64,000 nt of DNA from Vibrio hannami (lineage in GTDB: Bacteria > Pseudomonadota > Gammaproteobacteria > Enterobacterales > Vibrionaceae), in assembly GCF_029589055.1 (NCBI RefSeq), contig NZ_JARQZP010000003.1:682001-746000 (forward strand), given 5' to 3'. Position numbers and translations under genes: made by a program. Positions 45,951 to 55,895 of this stretch are shown here, piece after piece (within the stretch, counting starts at the first letter, position 1; the number at the start of each line of letters is the position of its first letter). The notes below the pieces were generated by a model, which did no database searches, was not told where the DNA came from, and saw nothing but the letters and a program-made list of their open reading frames with translations.

Positions 45951-46218
45951 GTCTCTACTCCATTAATCGTTCATATAGACAAATTGTATACTCAAGTAAC
46001 CTAAGCTTAACCTAATACTTATAAAGGTAAATCCGCGAAGATTGTCAATGCGCATCATTTATAGCAAATCTGATAGTTTAGCCACACTTTTCATGTTTTT
46101 ATTGTTCCCTGATAGATTTATTGGCATTATGCTCATTTATTGAAAATCTTAGTTTTATTTGATTATCAACTAAGGCGCTGGTGTTTTATACAACTAGTAA
46201 GCAGGCTGTAGACTCGCG

Positions 46219-47445
46219 ATGTCACTTTTTAGTCCTAATCTGATTAAATTCTTTCTACCATTGTTTTTTGTTTTGGTATTGCAATTCGCGATGCAGCCCA
46301 TTTCAGGGACTATCGAAACAAATATCCACCTCGCCGCTAATTTGCCATACTTGCTCTTCCTTATTTGCATCTTATTGTGTCAGCTGTTTAATCAGGGGCG
46401 CATCGGTATGGTCACGTTTGCCATGTGTGTGACCTACTATGTCATTCAGGAACGTCTGCAGTCTCCTCTTTCCACTGGCACAACTAAATTGGAATATCTG
46501 CTCCTCGCTTTTATCTTCCCTGTCGCCTGTATTACTGCAAGTCTTTATAAAGAGTGTAAGCTTTTCACTACCAAAGGCTTAAGTTACCTCGTAATTTTGG
46601 CGATGCTAATTACCTGGGGCGTTATTACCGTTGTCCATGTACAGGAAACTGGCTTAAATGAGTTTTGGCAAAATGCGCTCTTTACCGTCCCTGAGCTATC
46701 AAAACTTCCGGTACTGATCTTTCTTTACAGCACGTTTGTCACTGGTTGGTACGGCATACGTGTTCTTAAGTTTAACAAATCAATTGATGCTGCTATCTAT
46801 ACCTGCCAGGTGTTGACGCTGTTAACTTTCGTCCTTTTTGACACCAATTACATCTCTGCGACGCTCTTCTCTTTAACCGGTGTGATGCTTATTGTCATTG
46901 TTATTACAACCAGCCATGAGCTCGCTTATGTTGATCAGTTAACCGGAATACCCGGTCGAAGAGCGCTTGAAACTGAAATGCGTCATCTTGGCCGTAAATA
47001 CACCATCGCAATGCTGGATGTAGATCACTTTAAAAAGTTTAACGATACCTATGGTCACGATACTGGCGATGATGTACTTAAACTGGTTGCTAGCAAAATG
47101 ATGAATACCCGTGGAAAAGCGAAAGTGTATCGATACGGTGGTGAAGAATTTACGGTGTTGTTCAAAGGAAAATATACCGATGATTCGCATCCGTTCCTTG
47201 AAGAACTAAGAGAAAACATCGCCGATTACCAAATGACGATCCGAAACATGAACAACCGCCCTAAGAACAACAAGGTCGGCTCTAAACAACGTAAAAAGCA
47301 AAGTGAAAATGATACCGTCAGCGTCACAATAAGCATCGGTATGGCAGACAGTTACGACACCAAAAATCCAGAGTCTGTGCTTAAAGCTGCAGATGAGGCG
47401 TTATACCGGGCCAAACAATCTGGACGAAATCGTGTTTCCGACTAG
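46219..47445 (+). CDS. Membrane-bound diguanylate cyclase (GGEEF)
   Basis: The 408-residue protein has about seven N-terminal membrane helices (residues 1-240). A GGDEF domain follows with DQLTGIPGRRAL, MLDVDHFKKFND, YGHDTGDD and the active-site YGGEEF. The GGEEF form is active in the family. No RxxD inhibitory site is clear. An unusual Lys/Asn-rich insert (NRPKNNKVGSKQRKKQSEND) sits between strands near the C-terminus. It makes c-di-GMP at the inner membrane and is divergent from the ComFB gene. Confidence 0.93.
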   Translation: MSLFSPNLIKFFLPLFFVLVLQFAMQPISGTIETNIHLAANLPYLLFLICILLCQLFNQGRIGMVTFAMCVTYYVIQERLQSPLSTGTTKLEYLLLAFIFPVACITASLYKECKLFTTKGLSYLVILAMLITWGVITVVHVQETGLNEFWQNALFTVPELSKLPVLIFLYSTFVTGWYGIRVLKFNKSIDAAIYTCQVLTLLTFVLFDTNYISATLFSLTGVMLIVIVITTSHELAYVDQLTGIPGRRALETEMRHLGRKYTIAMLDVDHFKKFNDTYGHDTGDDVLKLVASKMMNTRGKAKVYRYGGEEFTVLFKGKYTDDSHPFLEELRENIADYQMTIRNMNNRPKNNKVGSKQRKKQSENDTVSVTISIGMADSYDTKNPESVLKAADEALYRAKQSGRNRVSD

Positions 47446-47505
47446 TTCTAATCCTGTTAATATTTTGTTCATTCAATAAAATAGAAATCAAAACAGGAAC
47501 TCAAC

Positions 47506-47952
47506 ATGTTACTTAAACTAATTGCTGCGATTATTATTCTTGGTGGCGGCTTTATGGGATATAAAAATAACACTTTGCCAGATTATCTCGGCGTCGTAGA
47601 TGGCAAGTTTTCACCCGTTCCATCATCCCCTAATGCCGTTTCTTCCCAATCGGATGACCCGGAAAAGCTTGTAGACCCTTTTCCTTTTACTGAGCTAGAT
47701 AAAGCCAAGCAAGCTGTTTACAGTGTGCTCGAGAAGATGGGCGGAAATAACATAGTCACCGATGAAAACGTTTATATGCATATCGTTTTTACAACGCCAA
47801 CCATGCAATACAAAGATGATGTTGAGCTCTATTTCGATACAACCAGTCAACGCATAGAATACCGTTCTCAATCACGTGTTGGATATAGCGATCGTGGGCT
47901 GAACAGAGAGCGTTACTACACTTTTTCTAAGCTATATTTTGCTTCGGAATAG
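47506..47952 (+). CDS. DUF1499 family membrane-anchored protein
   Basis: The 148-residue protein has one N-terminal membrane helix (LIAAIIILGGGFMGY), then LPDYLGVVDGKFSPVPSSPN and the pattern VGYSDRGLNRERYYTF near the C-terminus, typical of DUF1499. No activity is known. It follows the diguanylate cyclase gene by 60 bases. Confidence 0.82.
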   Translation: MLLKLIAAIIILGGGFMGYKNNTLPDYLGVVDGKFSPVPSSPNAVSSQSDDPEKLVDPFPFTELDKAKQAVYSVLEKMGGNNIVTDENVYMHIVFTTPTMQYKDDVELYFDTTSQRIEYRSQSRVGYSDRGLNRERYYTFSKLYFASE

Positions 47953-48093
47953 GCTAATTTCATCGTTCAACAGGCATAGATCACATCCTTCAAAAATTCA
48001 TCATACTTTAACTGGCGCACTAATAACCAATATTGTACGGTAACTTTGTTGATGTGCTTTTGCATCAATCAGTTATATGGATAGAGAACAGGT

Positions 48094-48306
48094 ATGAGTG
48101 ATAAAATCAATGGCACTGTAAAGTGGTTTAATCAAGATAAAGGGTTCGGCTTCATCACACCAGAAAACGGCGGCAAAGATGTGTTCGTACACTTTTCAGC
48201 AATCAATGGTACGGGTCGTCGTAACCTTCAGGATGGTCAACAGGTATCATTCGTGGTGACTAACGGCCAGAAAGGCCCTCAAGCAGAAGACGTCAGCGCC
48301 ATCTGA
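48094..48306 (+). CDS. Cold-shock protein (CspA family)
   Basis: The 70-residue protein has the RNA-binding RNP motifs KGFGFIT and VFVHFSA and starts [14 protein letters not shown]. It is an RNA chaperone of the cold-shock class. The leader of about 140 bases upstream contains a hairpin TTGATG...CATCAA near 48049, of a kind that may fold with temperature; that is conjecture. A terminator follows. Confidence 0.96.
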   Translation: MSDKINGTVKWFNQDKGFGFITPENGGKDVFVHFSAINGTGRRNLQDGQQVSFVVTNGQKGPQAEDVSAI

Positions 48307-48326
48307 TCAGTAAAACCAGCTTTATC

Positions 48327-48353
48327 AAAGCCGTCACCCGTTGACGGCTTTTT
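48327..48353 (+). terminator. Rho-independent terminator
   Basis: AAAGCCGTCA/TGACGGCTTT stem around CCCGT with a T-run, after the cold-shock gene. Confidence 0.88.
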
Positions 48354-48416
48354 AGTTTGTTGACATTTAAATTATTCAACTTAGCATGTGCGTTTTTACA
48401 TTAAAGAGAATGTCCT

Positions 48417-48854
48417 ATGTCAGAAGAGACAACACAAGAACCAATTAAGGTCGATTTATCTACAGTTTCGGCAGAGCTACGCAAAGTGATTGAATATGAT
48501 GAAGTTCCTGAAGAAATGCATCATATGGTTGTATCAATTCACGAAGTCTCGGAAGACGCAGTGAGAGAAGCATGGGATCAGATGCCAGCTAGTGCGCAGA
48601 ACATTCTGGACAACTTCGAGCAATTCCACGCTCTAATTACCGTGAGCCAGTCATTTGCCGGAGTTAACTTTATGGAAGAGTATCAAACGCTTAACCTTCC
48701 TAAAGAGATGAGTGATGAAGAACAAGAAGAGTATCGTGCGCAGCTGTTAGATCAAGTTCTGCATAACTGTGTAAAAGATATGGTCAAACAAGTGAAAAAA
48801 GCTCGTCGTGACCCTATCTTGAAAAAAGAGTTTATCGACGTGTTCGCTAAATAA
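48417..48854 (+). CDS. DUF3069-type protein
   Basis: The 145-residue, acidic, helical protein has no signal peptide. The sequence (VSEDAVREAWDQMPASAQNI, then NLPKEMSDEEQEEYRAQLLD) resembles small uncharacterised proteins of Vibrio. Its function is unknown. It is a single-gene unit between two terminators. Confidence 0.75.
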   Translation: MSEETTQEPIKVDLSTVSAELRKVIEYDEVPEEMHHMVVSIHEVSEDAVREAWDQMPASAQNILDNFEQFHALITVSQSFAGVNFMEEYQTLNLPKEMSDEEQEEYRAQLLDQVLHNCVKDMVKQVKKARRDPILKKEFIDVFAK

Positions 48855-48868
48855 CTTACTAGCTGATA

Positions 48869-48907
48869 AAAAATGCCGCAAAAGTAATCTGCTTTGCGGC
48901 ATTTTTT
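48869..48907. terminator. Bidirectional terminator
   Basis: AATGCCGCAAA and TTTGCGGCATT form an 11-base stem around a 10-base loop with A and T runs. It lies between the convergent DUF3069 and modC genes. Confidence 0.88.
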
Positions 48908-48908
48908 A

Positions 48909-50021
48909 TTATTCGTGCACGGGTATAGGCGCCATATCTTTTTGCGTGACGCTCACGCCTTTTATCTGCAAATACACTTGTGTTCCTTTGTTCAACTTAA
49001 GCTCATCCATTGCCCATTGAGTAATCGTTGCCTCAAGACGGCAATTGCTTCCTAAATCCAGTTTTAAGGCAATACTTAGATTACCATGCTGATTTCGTAC
49101 CTCTTCCGAGCTCAGCACTTTCGCAGGAATGATGTTTCGGATAGAAGTGTTTACGGGTTTCTCTGTCGTCACAGATACATCGTTAGAGCGAATCTGCAGT
49201 CGAATCTGGCTTCCTGGCTCTTCGTCTATCTTCTGAACCCAAAGGCGAGCCTGATCATTCAGCTTAACAAGCGTCAATGCATAATCGTTATGATGTTCAA
49301 TAACAACACCCTCAAGTAAAGTGCTTCGTTCAGAGAATGATTGCCATGGCTTCATCGCTTCTGAACCCCATACCTCTTCCAATGGACCGCTAGCGATTAC
49401 ACTCCCCTGATCGATCAGCAAGATATGGTCAGCAAGACGCAAGATTTCGTTTAAACTGTGCGTGACGTAGAGAATCGGAATTTTCACTTCTTTAGCCAGT
49501 TTTTCCAGGAACGGCATTACTTCCTTTTTACGAGGAAGATCGAGAGACGCAAGAGGCTCATCCATCAAAAGTAACTGTGGACTGGATAGTAACGCCCTGG
49601 CAATAGCGACGCGTTGTTTTTCACCACCTGACAGATCTGAGGGGTAGCGCTTAAGAAGGTGTTCTAAACTCAATAATTGAATAATGTGCTCAAACGAGTG
49701 AACATCCAGCTCCCCTTTCACACCGTATAAAAGGTTTCCTTTAACTGAATAATGGGGAAATAACCGTGCGTCCTGAAAAACATAGCCGATATTACGTTTT
49801 TCGATAGGTACGTTGATCTTCTGCTGATCGTTGTAAAGGGTATGCTCCCCTACTTTTATTTGGCCCGAATCCGGTTGGAGCAAACCACTTATCACATTGA
49901 TGATTGACGTTTTCCCTGAGCCTGAGCGACCAAAAATTGCCGTGATTCCTTTTGAGGGAAGCTCTGTTTCCACATCCAGCAAAATATTACCGAGTGTACG
50001 TTTCACCGATACTGAAATCAC
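48909..50021 (-). CDS. modC: Molybdate ABC transporter ATP-binding protein
   Basis: The 370-residue protein has Walker A (GRSGSGKTS), the signature [15 protein letters not shown], Walker B ([12 protein letters not shown]) and the H-loop (VTHS). A C-terminal TOBE-like domain (about 290-355) follows, as in ModC. It overlaps modB by 4 bases. It powers molybdate import at the inner membrane. Confidence 0.96.
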   Translation of the reverse strand: MISVSVKRTLGNILLDVETELPSKGITAIFGRSGSGKTSIINVISGLLQPDSGQIKVGEHTLYNDQQKINVPIEKRNIGYVFQDARLFPHYSVKGNLLYGVKGELDVHSFEHIIQLLSLEHLLKRYPSDLSGGEKQRVAIARALLSSPQLLLMDEPLASLDLPRKKEVMPFLEKLAKEVKIPILYVTHSLNEILRLADHILLIDQGSVIASGPLEEVWGSEAMKPWQSFSERSTLLEGVVIEHHNDYALTLVKLNDQARLWVQKIDEEPGSQIRLQIRSNDVSVTTEKPVNTSIRNIIPAKVLSSEEVRNQHGNLSIALKLDLGSNCRLEATITQWAMDELKLNKGTQVYLQIKGVSVTQKDMAPIPVHE

Positions 50022-50719
50022 CTGGCTACACTCCCGTTCAACTGACGCTGTGCTTTTCGATTAAGCAACTCCGAGACAAATAAAGAAGTCAAAGCTACAA
50101 CTATCGAGATAGCGCATAACCTGGCTGCTTCGAATTCAGCCCCCGGAGTCTCGATAAAACTAAACATAGCTAAAGGAATAGTCTGGGTTTCACCTGGGAT
50201 GTTGGAAACAAACGTAATTGTGGCACCAAACTCCCCAAGACTTCTGGCAAAAGCAAGCATTGTTCCAGTTACAATGCCAGGCAGAATCAAGGGCAGTGTA
50301 ATAGTAAAAAACACCTTTATAGGTGATGCTCCTAGTGTGCGTGCCGCATGTTCTAGGCGGGTATCTACCGACTCCAGACTGAGTCGTATAGCCCTTACCA
50401 TTAAAGGAAGCGCGACTACCGCAGAGGCTAATGCAGCCCCTTTCCAACTGAAGCTAAAACTGATGCCAAACACATCATTCAAGAACTTTCCTACAACCCC
50501 TTGTCTACCCATCAGGATCAGTAACAGATAGCCAATAACAACAGGAGGTAAAACTAATGGCAGATGAATCAGGCTATCGAGAAGACTTTTACCGAGGAAG
50601 TTTTTACGAGCTAAAAGCCAGGCGAGCACTATCCCAATCGGGACAAGCCACAATACGGCAAAAAACGCTACTTTAATACTTAAAAGTAACGCCTCAGCTT
50701 CGAGTTCGGTCAACATTAA
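50018..50719 (-). CDS. modB: Molybdate ABC transporter permease
   Basis: The ATG at 50719 ([20 protein letters not shown]) aligns best with known ModB proteins and has AGGGAA upstream; a TTG at 50743 is a longer alternative. The 233-residue protein has about five helices and the EAA loop ([19 protein letters not shown]). It ends overlapping the modC start. Confidence 0.94.
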   Translation of the reverse strand, partial: LMLTELEAEALLLSIKVAFFAVLWLVPIGIVLAWLLARKNFLGKSLLDSLIHLPLVLPPVVIGYLLLILMGRQGVVGKFLNDVFGISFSFSWKGAALASAVVALPLMVRAIRLSLESVDTRLEHAARTLGASPIKVFFTITLPLILPGIVTGTMLAFARSLGEFGATITFVSNIPGETQTIPLAMFSFIETPGAEFEAARLCAISIVVALTSLFVSELLNRKAQRQLNGSVAR

Positions 50720-50753
50720 ATGGTTCCCTACCAGTTTATTCAAAAACGTTGTG

Positions 50754-51518
50754 TCAGTTCGAGTTTATGGTTTGAAAACCATACTTATTCAACACTTGTT
50801 TCGCGTCGTTACGCATAAGGAATTTAAAGAACATTTGTGCATCTTCACTCTCATTGACCAACGCAGCTGGGTACACAATAGGATCATGGCTACTTTCTGG
50901 TAGCTCCGTGATTATTGTTACCGCGTCACTATACAGAGCGTCTGTTCGATATACGATCCCAATATCGGTCTCGCCTCTTTCAACTAGAGCCAATGCAAAC
51001 CTAACATTGTTTGCGCTTGCTAAACGCGATTTTAACACCTCCCATACTCCGAGAGTTTGAAGTGATTGTTTTGCGTAGATGCCAGCCGGTACTGAGTCAG
51101 TTTGCCCGACAGCAATCCTGCTATTTTGAGTTAAGCTAACCCAGGATTGTTTGTTTGACGAATCAAAAGGCTCATCACTTAAATTAGCACCTGCAACAAC
51201 CACTAGTCTGTTTCTGGCAATATCAGTCGCGTTTTCACTGGTTATAGTGCCCTTCTGGATCAGATACTCCATCCATTTTTTATTGGCGGAAATATATATG
51301 TCTGCAGGTGCTCCCTTGTCAATTTGTCTTGCTAAGGAAGCCGAACCACCAAACACAGTAACCACTTTTATCCCGGTTTGATCGTAAAACCGCTTACTTA
51401 TGTCTTGAATCGCATTGGTCATAGAAGAAGCAGCGTAAACTTTTAAACTGTCTGCTGCTGAAGACGCGGAGAAAAAAACAACCAGGGCTATAAACAAACT
51501 ACGAATCAACTTTAACAT
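50754..51518 (-). CDS. modA: Molybdate-binding periplasmic protein
   Basis: The 254-residue protein has a signal peptide (to about residue 22), then LKVYAASSMTNAIQDISKRF and FGGSASLARQIDKGAPADIY, the ModA oxyanion-binding region. It ends with RNDAKQVLNKYGFQT, also usual for ModA. It is the first gene of modABC. No clear ModE operator is visible upstream. Confidence 0.95.
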   Translation of the reverse strand: MLKLIRSLFIALVVFFSASSAADSLKVYAASSMTNAIQDISKRFYDQTGIKVVTVFGGSASLARQIDKGAPADIYISANKKWMEYLIQKGTITSENATDIARNRLVVVAGANLSDEPFDSSNKQSWVSLTQNSRIAVGQTDSVPAGIYAKQSLQTLGVWEVLKSRLASANNVRFALALVERGETDIGIVYRTDALYSDAVTIITELPESSHDPIVYPAALVNESEDAQMFFKFLMRNDAKQVLNKYGFQTINSN

Positions 51519-51688
51519 CCTGAGACTATCATTTTGGCCTGATACAATACCTTAATTTTACCGTATTCGTTGTGCTCTGCGTAAAGTTTTTATCACAACA
51601 TACGATTAAGTCAGGTTAATGGCTCTTTTGTTGGCGTGCTAATTGCATTAACAGATTAAGATTTAAATTAACCTTTTTCGGAGTCTCC

Positions 51689-52225
51689 ATGCAAGGAAAA
51701 GCTCGCTCACTAAGCCTGTTAATTTCAACGCTGTTGGTATCAGGTGCTGCTAACGCTAACAATTTCAGTTACAACAACTTTGACTTCAACATAGGTTCAA
51801 GCCCGACTTCTTTTGGGATGGGCTTCAGTACTCAGTTTACCGAAAACAGTCATTTTATCGTCAGTGGCGAAAGTCAGTTTGAAGGCGATTGGATTCTTAC
51901 TGGTGGTGTTGGCTTTAATGGCCCAGTCAACCAATTTGCGGATATCTACGGACACCTGCTGCTTAACAATGTTAAAGAAGGCAGTGACGAACTTGTTGGT
52001 GAAGATTTTCTACCTGAATTTGGCCTTGGAGCAAGAGTATGGCTGTTGCAGAATGTTGAGGTATATGGCGATATTGGTCAATTAATTGACGGTGACGAAA
52101 CCCATACATCTTATAATGCAGGTGCCCGATTCCATTCAACCCAACAACTGGTACTTGGCGCAGGGTTACGCAACAACGGTATCTATGGTGGCCAATTTAT
52201 GATGAACGTACGGTTCCAATACTGA
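51689..52225 (+). CDS. Small outer-membrane beta-barrel protein
   Basis: The 178-residue protein has a signal peptide (to about residue 23, AANA), followed by alternating amphipathic strands (SPTSFGMGFSTQFTENSHFI, GDWILTGGVGFNGP) and a C-terminal aromatic residue (MMNVRFQY). This fits an eight-stranded outer-membrane barrel of the OmpA/OmpW size class. No ligand can be named. A strong terminator follows. Confidence 0.78.
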   Translation: MQGKARSLSLLISTLLVSGAANANNFSYNNFDFNIGSSPTSFGMGFSTQFTENSHFIVSGESQFEGDWILTGGVGFNGPVNQFADIYGHLLLNNVKEGSDELVGEDFLPEFGLGARVWLLQNVEVYGDIGQLIDGDETHTSYNAGARFHSTQQLVLGAGLRNNGIYGGQFMMNVRFQY

Positions 52226-52246
52226 TTTTCATTTCAAGGCTCTCGC

Positions 52247-52283
52247 TTAATTAGGACAGAGTTATCAGCTCTGTCCTAATTAA
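52247..52283. terminator. Bidirectional terminator with 15-base perfect stem
   Basis: TTAATTAGGACAGAG and CTCTGTCCTAATTAA are exact inverted repeats around a 7-base loop. It lies between the barrel-protein gene and the convergent MATE gene. The stem is unusually long; transcript ends and an AT-rich tail make a terminator the likeliest role. Confidence 0.7.
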
Positions 52284-52309
52284 ATTGTTGTAAAAGCTAC
52301 TACTACTCT

Positions 52310-53656
52310 TTACGCATCCACCAGCTTAAACCTGGTCCAGATCTTTGAGCGCCATCTGACCGCCATGATTAGGCCACGTATCCATTCATCTAGCGCTACC
52401 GCTATCCACGCCCCTGCGACGCCATATCCAAGATGAATTCCCAGAACATAGGCCATAAAAACCCCAATGCCCCACATACTCAATATCCCCATCTGGACCG
52501 GAAATTTGACATCACCCGCTCCCTTCAATGCTGAAATGAAGATCAGGTTAAATACCCTTCCACCTTCAAGAAATATGGATGCTAATAACAGAGAAACGGT
52601 TAACACAAGCACTTCTGAATCATGAGTGAAAAGGCTCAATATTGGTTCTCTAAACAGGTAGATCATCGAAGCGACAGCAATGGATACAGCAAAACCGACA
52701 TAAAAATATTTTTGCACTTTACTATGTATCGAATCTATCCATCCTTTTCCAACGTAATATCCAGTTTGGATCTGCGCTGCTTGCCCCAGGGCCACTGAGA
52801 ACGCAAACGAAAATCGGGCAATATTTTGGGCATAAGTATACGCAGCCAGGGAAGCAGTACCCATCTGAACCACAAAATAGACGATAATGATCTGAGCCAC
52901 GTTATAAAACAGAATTTCGCCAGCATTCATACTGCCAATTTTTAAGATCTTTGCGTATATATCGCGGCTAACCATTAAAAAAGCTCGGTATGGCAGTTTA
53001 ATATCCGCTCGAACTAAGATAACCCATAGCACAATTGTTCCCAGTATCTGACTAAAGACAGTCGCAATAGCAACACCCTGGACGCCAAAAACAGGTAAAC
53101 CGAATGGTTGGTAAAGGGCAATGTAATTACCGATAACATTAATAACACCAGTCGCTAAGTTCACCACCATGGGTGCCCGAGAATAACCGTGACTACGTAA
53201 AATCGTAGAAAAAACGATTCCTAAAGTAACGGTAAATGTAAATGCGCCAGCAATAGACAGGTAATCTCGTGCATACACTTCTACCTGATGCTCTAACCCA
53301 TATAACGGTATAAAGTAGAAAGCGCCAAAAACAGCCAGCCCGCTCAAAAACAACCCTACAATGATTGAAAGAAATACACTAGCGACACCAACGTCTGCCG
53401 CTAGTTGTGATTTACCGGCGCCATTAAACTGAGTAATCAATATCGCGGTACCGCTACTGACCATGGAAGACACAATCATAAGGAAGAAGGTGAGCTGTGT
53501 AATAACCCCGACCGCGGACACCGCTTTGTCTGAATAGCTACTTAGCATGAATACGTCGCTTGTTCCCAAAACGGTTCGAAGTAGAACTTCAACCAGTATT
53601 GGCCAGCCGATCGCAATGATGGACATTCGTTGGTCCATACTTTTAATTTTTGTCAT
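52310..53656 (-). CDS. MATE-family multidrug efflux transporter
   Basis: The 448-residue protein has twelve membrane helices in two halves. GWPILVEVLLRTVLGTSDVF at the start and AVALGQAAQIQTGYYVGKG mid-protein are MATE-like landmarks. It should expel cationic compounds using sodium or protons at the inner membrane. It is a single-gene unit with its promoter in 53657-53800. Confidence 0.92.
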   Translation of the reverse strand: MTKIKSMDQRMSIIAIGWPILVEVLLRTVLGTSDVFMLSSYSDKAVSAVGVITQLTFFLMIVSSMVSSGTAILITQFNGAGKSQLAADVGVASVFLSIIVGLFLSGLAVFGAFYFIPLYGLEHQVEVYARDYLSIAGAFTFTVTLGIVFSTILRSHGYSRAPMVVNLATGVINVIGNYIALYQPFGLPVFGVQGVAIATVFSQILGTIVLWVILVRADIKLPYRAFLMVSRDIYAKILKIGSMNAGEILFYNVAQIIIVYFVVQMGTASLAAYTYAQNIARFSFAFSVALGQAAQIQTGYYVGKGWIDSIHSKVQKYFYVGFAVSIAVASMIYLFREPILSLFTHDSEVLVLTVSLLLASIFLEGGRVFNLIFISALKGAGDVKFPVQMGILSMWGIGVFMAYVLGIHLGYGVAGAWIAVALDEWIRGLIMAVRWRSKIWTRFKLVDA

Positions 53657-54031
53657 TATTTACCTATGAAACCGTTTAACAAAAGTCTGTTAAAGGCATG
53701 CATATATTATTAAATATTACGGAATATCATACGCCTATATTAGGGAAGCGTTCTACAAAGTTTCCGACATAAAACAATAAAAAAACGACACCCTGCCTAT
53801 GGGCTACATACCATTGCCGGATGATGATAGAATCCCTCGCAAATTCGCTGCTTAGATTAATAACAGTAAGGCACATTTCGAATGATCAATAATTCAATTC
53901 AATGGTTTCCAGGTCTACTGAATTGAAATACAATAACGTCTAATTAAATGCATTTTATTCTTTATAAACATACATATAATCAAACATCCCTATTTAATAA
54001 CGTCCTAAGTCGTTTCACTAAATCCATAATT
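53657..54031. other. Intergenic region between the MATE gene and the integrase
   Basis: About 375 AT-rich bases hold the MATE promoter on the minus strand. I see no tRNA or tmRNA gene end that could be the attachment site of the integrase. The repeat at 54032-54055 begins the next feature. Confidence 0.5.
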
Positions 54032-54055
54032 TTTTGTACCCCATTTTGTACCCCA
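54032..54055. repeat. Direct repeat TTTTGTACCCCA, two copies
   Basis: TTTTGTACCCCA occurs twice back to back immediately upstream of the integrase. Such repeats near a P4-type integrase can be arm-binding sites or part of an att core. A second copy farther away was not found by eye. Confidence 0.6.
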
Positions 54056-54102
54056 TAAATATAACTGCTGTATAATAGAGGAACAACCATCAAGGAGTTC
54101 CC

Positions 54103-55311
54103 ATGCCTAAGCCAACAATAAGATTGACCGACCGACAGATCAAAAACACTCCTGTTAAAGATAAAGAATATGTCCTTGCTGATGGAAATGGATTGAACAT
54201 TCGTATCAGACCAAATGGTACTAAATCTTGGCAATTCCGATACTGCGACCCCATGACTGGCAAAGTTAAGAAAATTTCTCTTGGCTCATACCCTAAACTA
54301 ACCCTCGCTAATGCGAGAAAAATCGCACAAGAACACCGCGACCAAGTAGCAAATGGAGTAAATCCAAAGCAACAACTAAAAGAAATAAAGCAAGAAGCAA
54401 AAAGAAGAGAATCCAGCATCTTCCTTTCTGTTGCTAAGCAATGGTTCGAAAGAAAAAAGAAAACCATCAGTGCAGCTCACGCGGAGAGGACATGGCGTAC
54501 ACTAGAAAAATATGCCCTACCTAAGCTTGGGAATGTCCCAATTGGGGAAATTACTCGCAGAGATACGATCTTAATTCTTCGACCTTTAGAAGTAGATCAA
54601 AAGCTCTCAACTATTAAACGTATTTGTCAGTCACTAAATCAGATTATGGAATATGGTGTCGATAGCGGAGTTATCAACGCAAATCCACTAACTCGAATGA
54701 TCAATGCGTTTGAAAGACATGATGTCAAGCATATGGCTACAATACGCCCCGAATTGCTTGAGACATTTCTTTCTAGATTAGAAAGTAACAACAAAATTCA
54801 AGATAAAACTAAGTGTTTATTACTATGGCAACTACACACTATAGCAAGACCCAAGGAAGCAGCTAGAACACGTTGGAAAGACATTGATTTAGTATCTAAA
54901 TGTTGGACTATTCCTGCAACTGAGATGAAACGCAGAAAAAAACATAGGATTCCTCTGACTGAGGAATGTATTGATATTCTGGATAAAATGAAGCCACAAA
55001 GTGAAGGAAGAGAATTTGTTTTTCCGGGAGAGCGAGATCCAAATAGTCATGTAAGTGTCTTTACCGCGAATGCTGCACTTAAGCGCAGCTTAGGCTTTCA
55101 AGGCAAGCTTGTTGCTCATGGACTACGAGCAATTGCTTCAACCGCACTACATGAAGAAGGTTTCGATACCCTTCATATTGAAGCATGCTTATCTCATTCA
55201 GACCAAAATGAAACACGCGCAAGTTACAACCGCTCAGATTTCTTTGAGCAAAGGAAACAAATTATGCAGTGGTGGAGCACATATATTGATAGTGCGAGTA
55301 AAAGAGATTGA
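54103..55311 (+). CDS. P4-type tyrosine integrase
   Basis: The 402-residue protein has the N-terminal arm-binding domain (about 1-95; LTDRQIKNTPVKDKEYVLAD, then IRIRPNGTKSWQFRY), a SAM-like core-binding domain (about 105-200) and the catalytic domain with RPKEAARTRW (arginine I), HGLRAIASTAL (His-x-x-Arg), LSHSDQNETRASYNRSDF (late His and tyrosine). All catalytic residues appear present. It marks an integrated element, but no clear cargo with known att ends follows. Confidence 0.92.
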   Translation: MPKPTIRLTDRQIKNTPVKDKEYVLADGNGLNIRIRPNGTKSWQFRYCDPMTGKVKKISLGSYPKLTLANARKIAQEHRDQVANGVNPKQQLKEIKQEAKRRESSIFLSVAKQWFERKKKTISAAHAERTWRTLEKYALPKLGNVPIGEITRRDTILILRPLEVDQKLSTIKRICQSLNQIMEYGVDSGVINANPLTRMINAFERHDVKHMATIRPELLETFLSRLESNNKIQDKTKCLLLWQLHTIARPKEAARTRWKDIDLVSKCWTIPATEMKRRKKHRIPLTEECIDILDKMKPQSEGREFVFPGERDPNSHVSVFTANAALKRSLGFQGKLVAHGLRAIASTALHEEGFDTLHIEACLSHSDQNETRASYNRSDFFEQRKQIMQWWSTYIDSASKRD

Positions 55312-55895
55312 GGGCGTAACCTACACCGAACTCAAGCACACTATCTAGATTGCGACAAACATATGTACAAACAAACCACAAACAAACCACAACTCCGCAT
55401 AAGAAGCTTTTGGACAAAGACGAGTTTGGCTTTATGGAACGAATCTACCCGCCGGATAACTTTTAGTATCGCAAAACACATTTAGGCACCGCTTATCGCA
55501 GTGCCTGAGATGGAAGGAAATGGACAAATCCGCTCATCTTGATTTTTATACCTCTACCCGTTTCATGCAGTACTAATGATAGTCCATGCATTGTAACCAT
55601 TTATCTCCGCAAGCTTTGAACACCAGCTAGCTCGCAATGATCGGAACCAATTCAAATTCATGATTGCCTTTATGCGAAGGAAATGATGACACGTGAAATC
55701 GTACACTACGTACAAAAAAATGTTCGACGATGAAATCTGAAGTGACTGACGCTGTAGTGGAGCAAGTAATCAATAAATCAGTTTTTTTGCTCTCTGTGTC
55801 AATATGATAGGCCAGAAAGAGCTGCTTCTGTTAGGTCATATTTTTAAACCGTATTAGTCTAAAATTATAAATGGTGTGCTGATATGGAGAAAAGT
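55312..55895. other. Intergenic region after the integrase
   Basis: About 580 bases hold a repeat-like ACAAACCACAAACAAACC stretch near 55372 and an imperfect hairpin AGGCAC...GTGCCT (55484-55506). Short open fragments exist without start or known homology. I see no convincing gene. Confidence 0.5.

Noticed and set aside
53657..54031. A tRNA or tmRNA gene end as attachment site for the P4-type integrase
   Set aside because: I searched the stretch by eye for a T-arm and CCA end and found none.
55372..55400. ACAAACCACAAACAAACCAC as a CRISPR-like or integron attC repeat
   Set aside because: Only short partial copies without regular spacers or attC-type stem; it looks like simple-sequence DNA.
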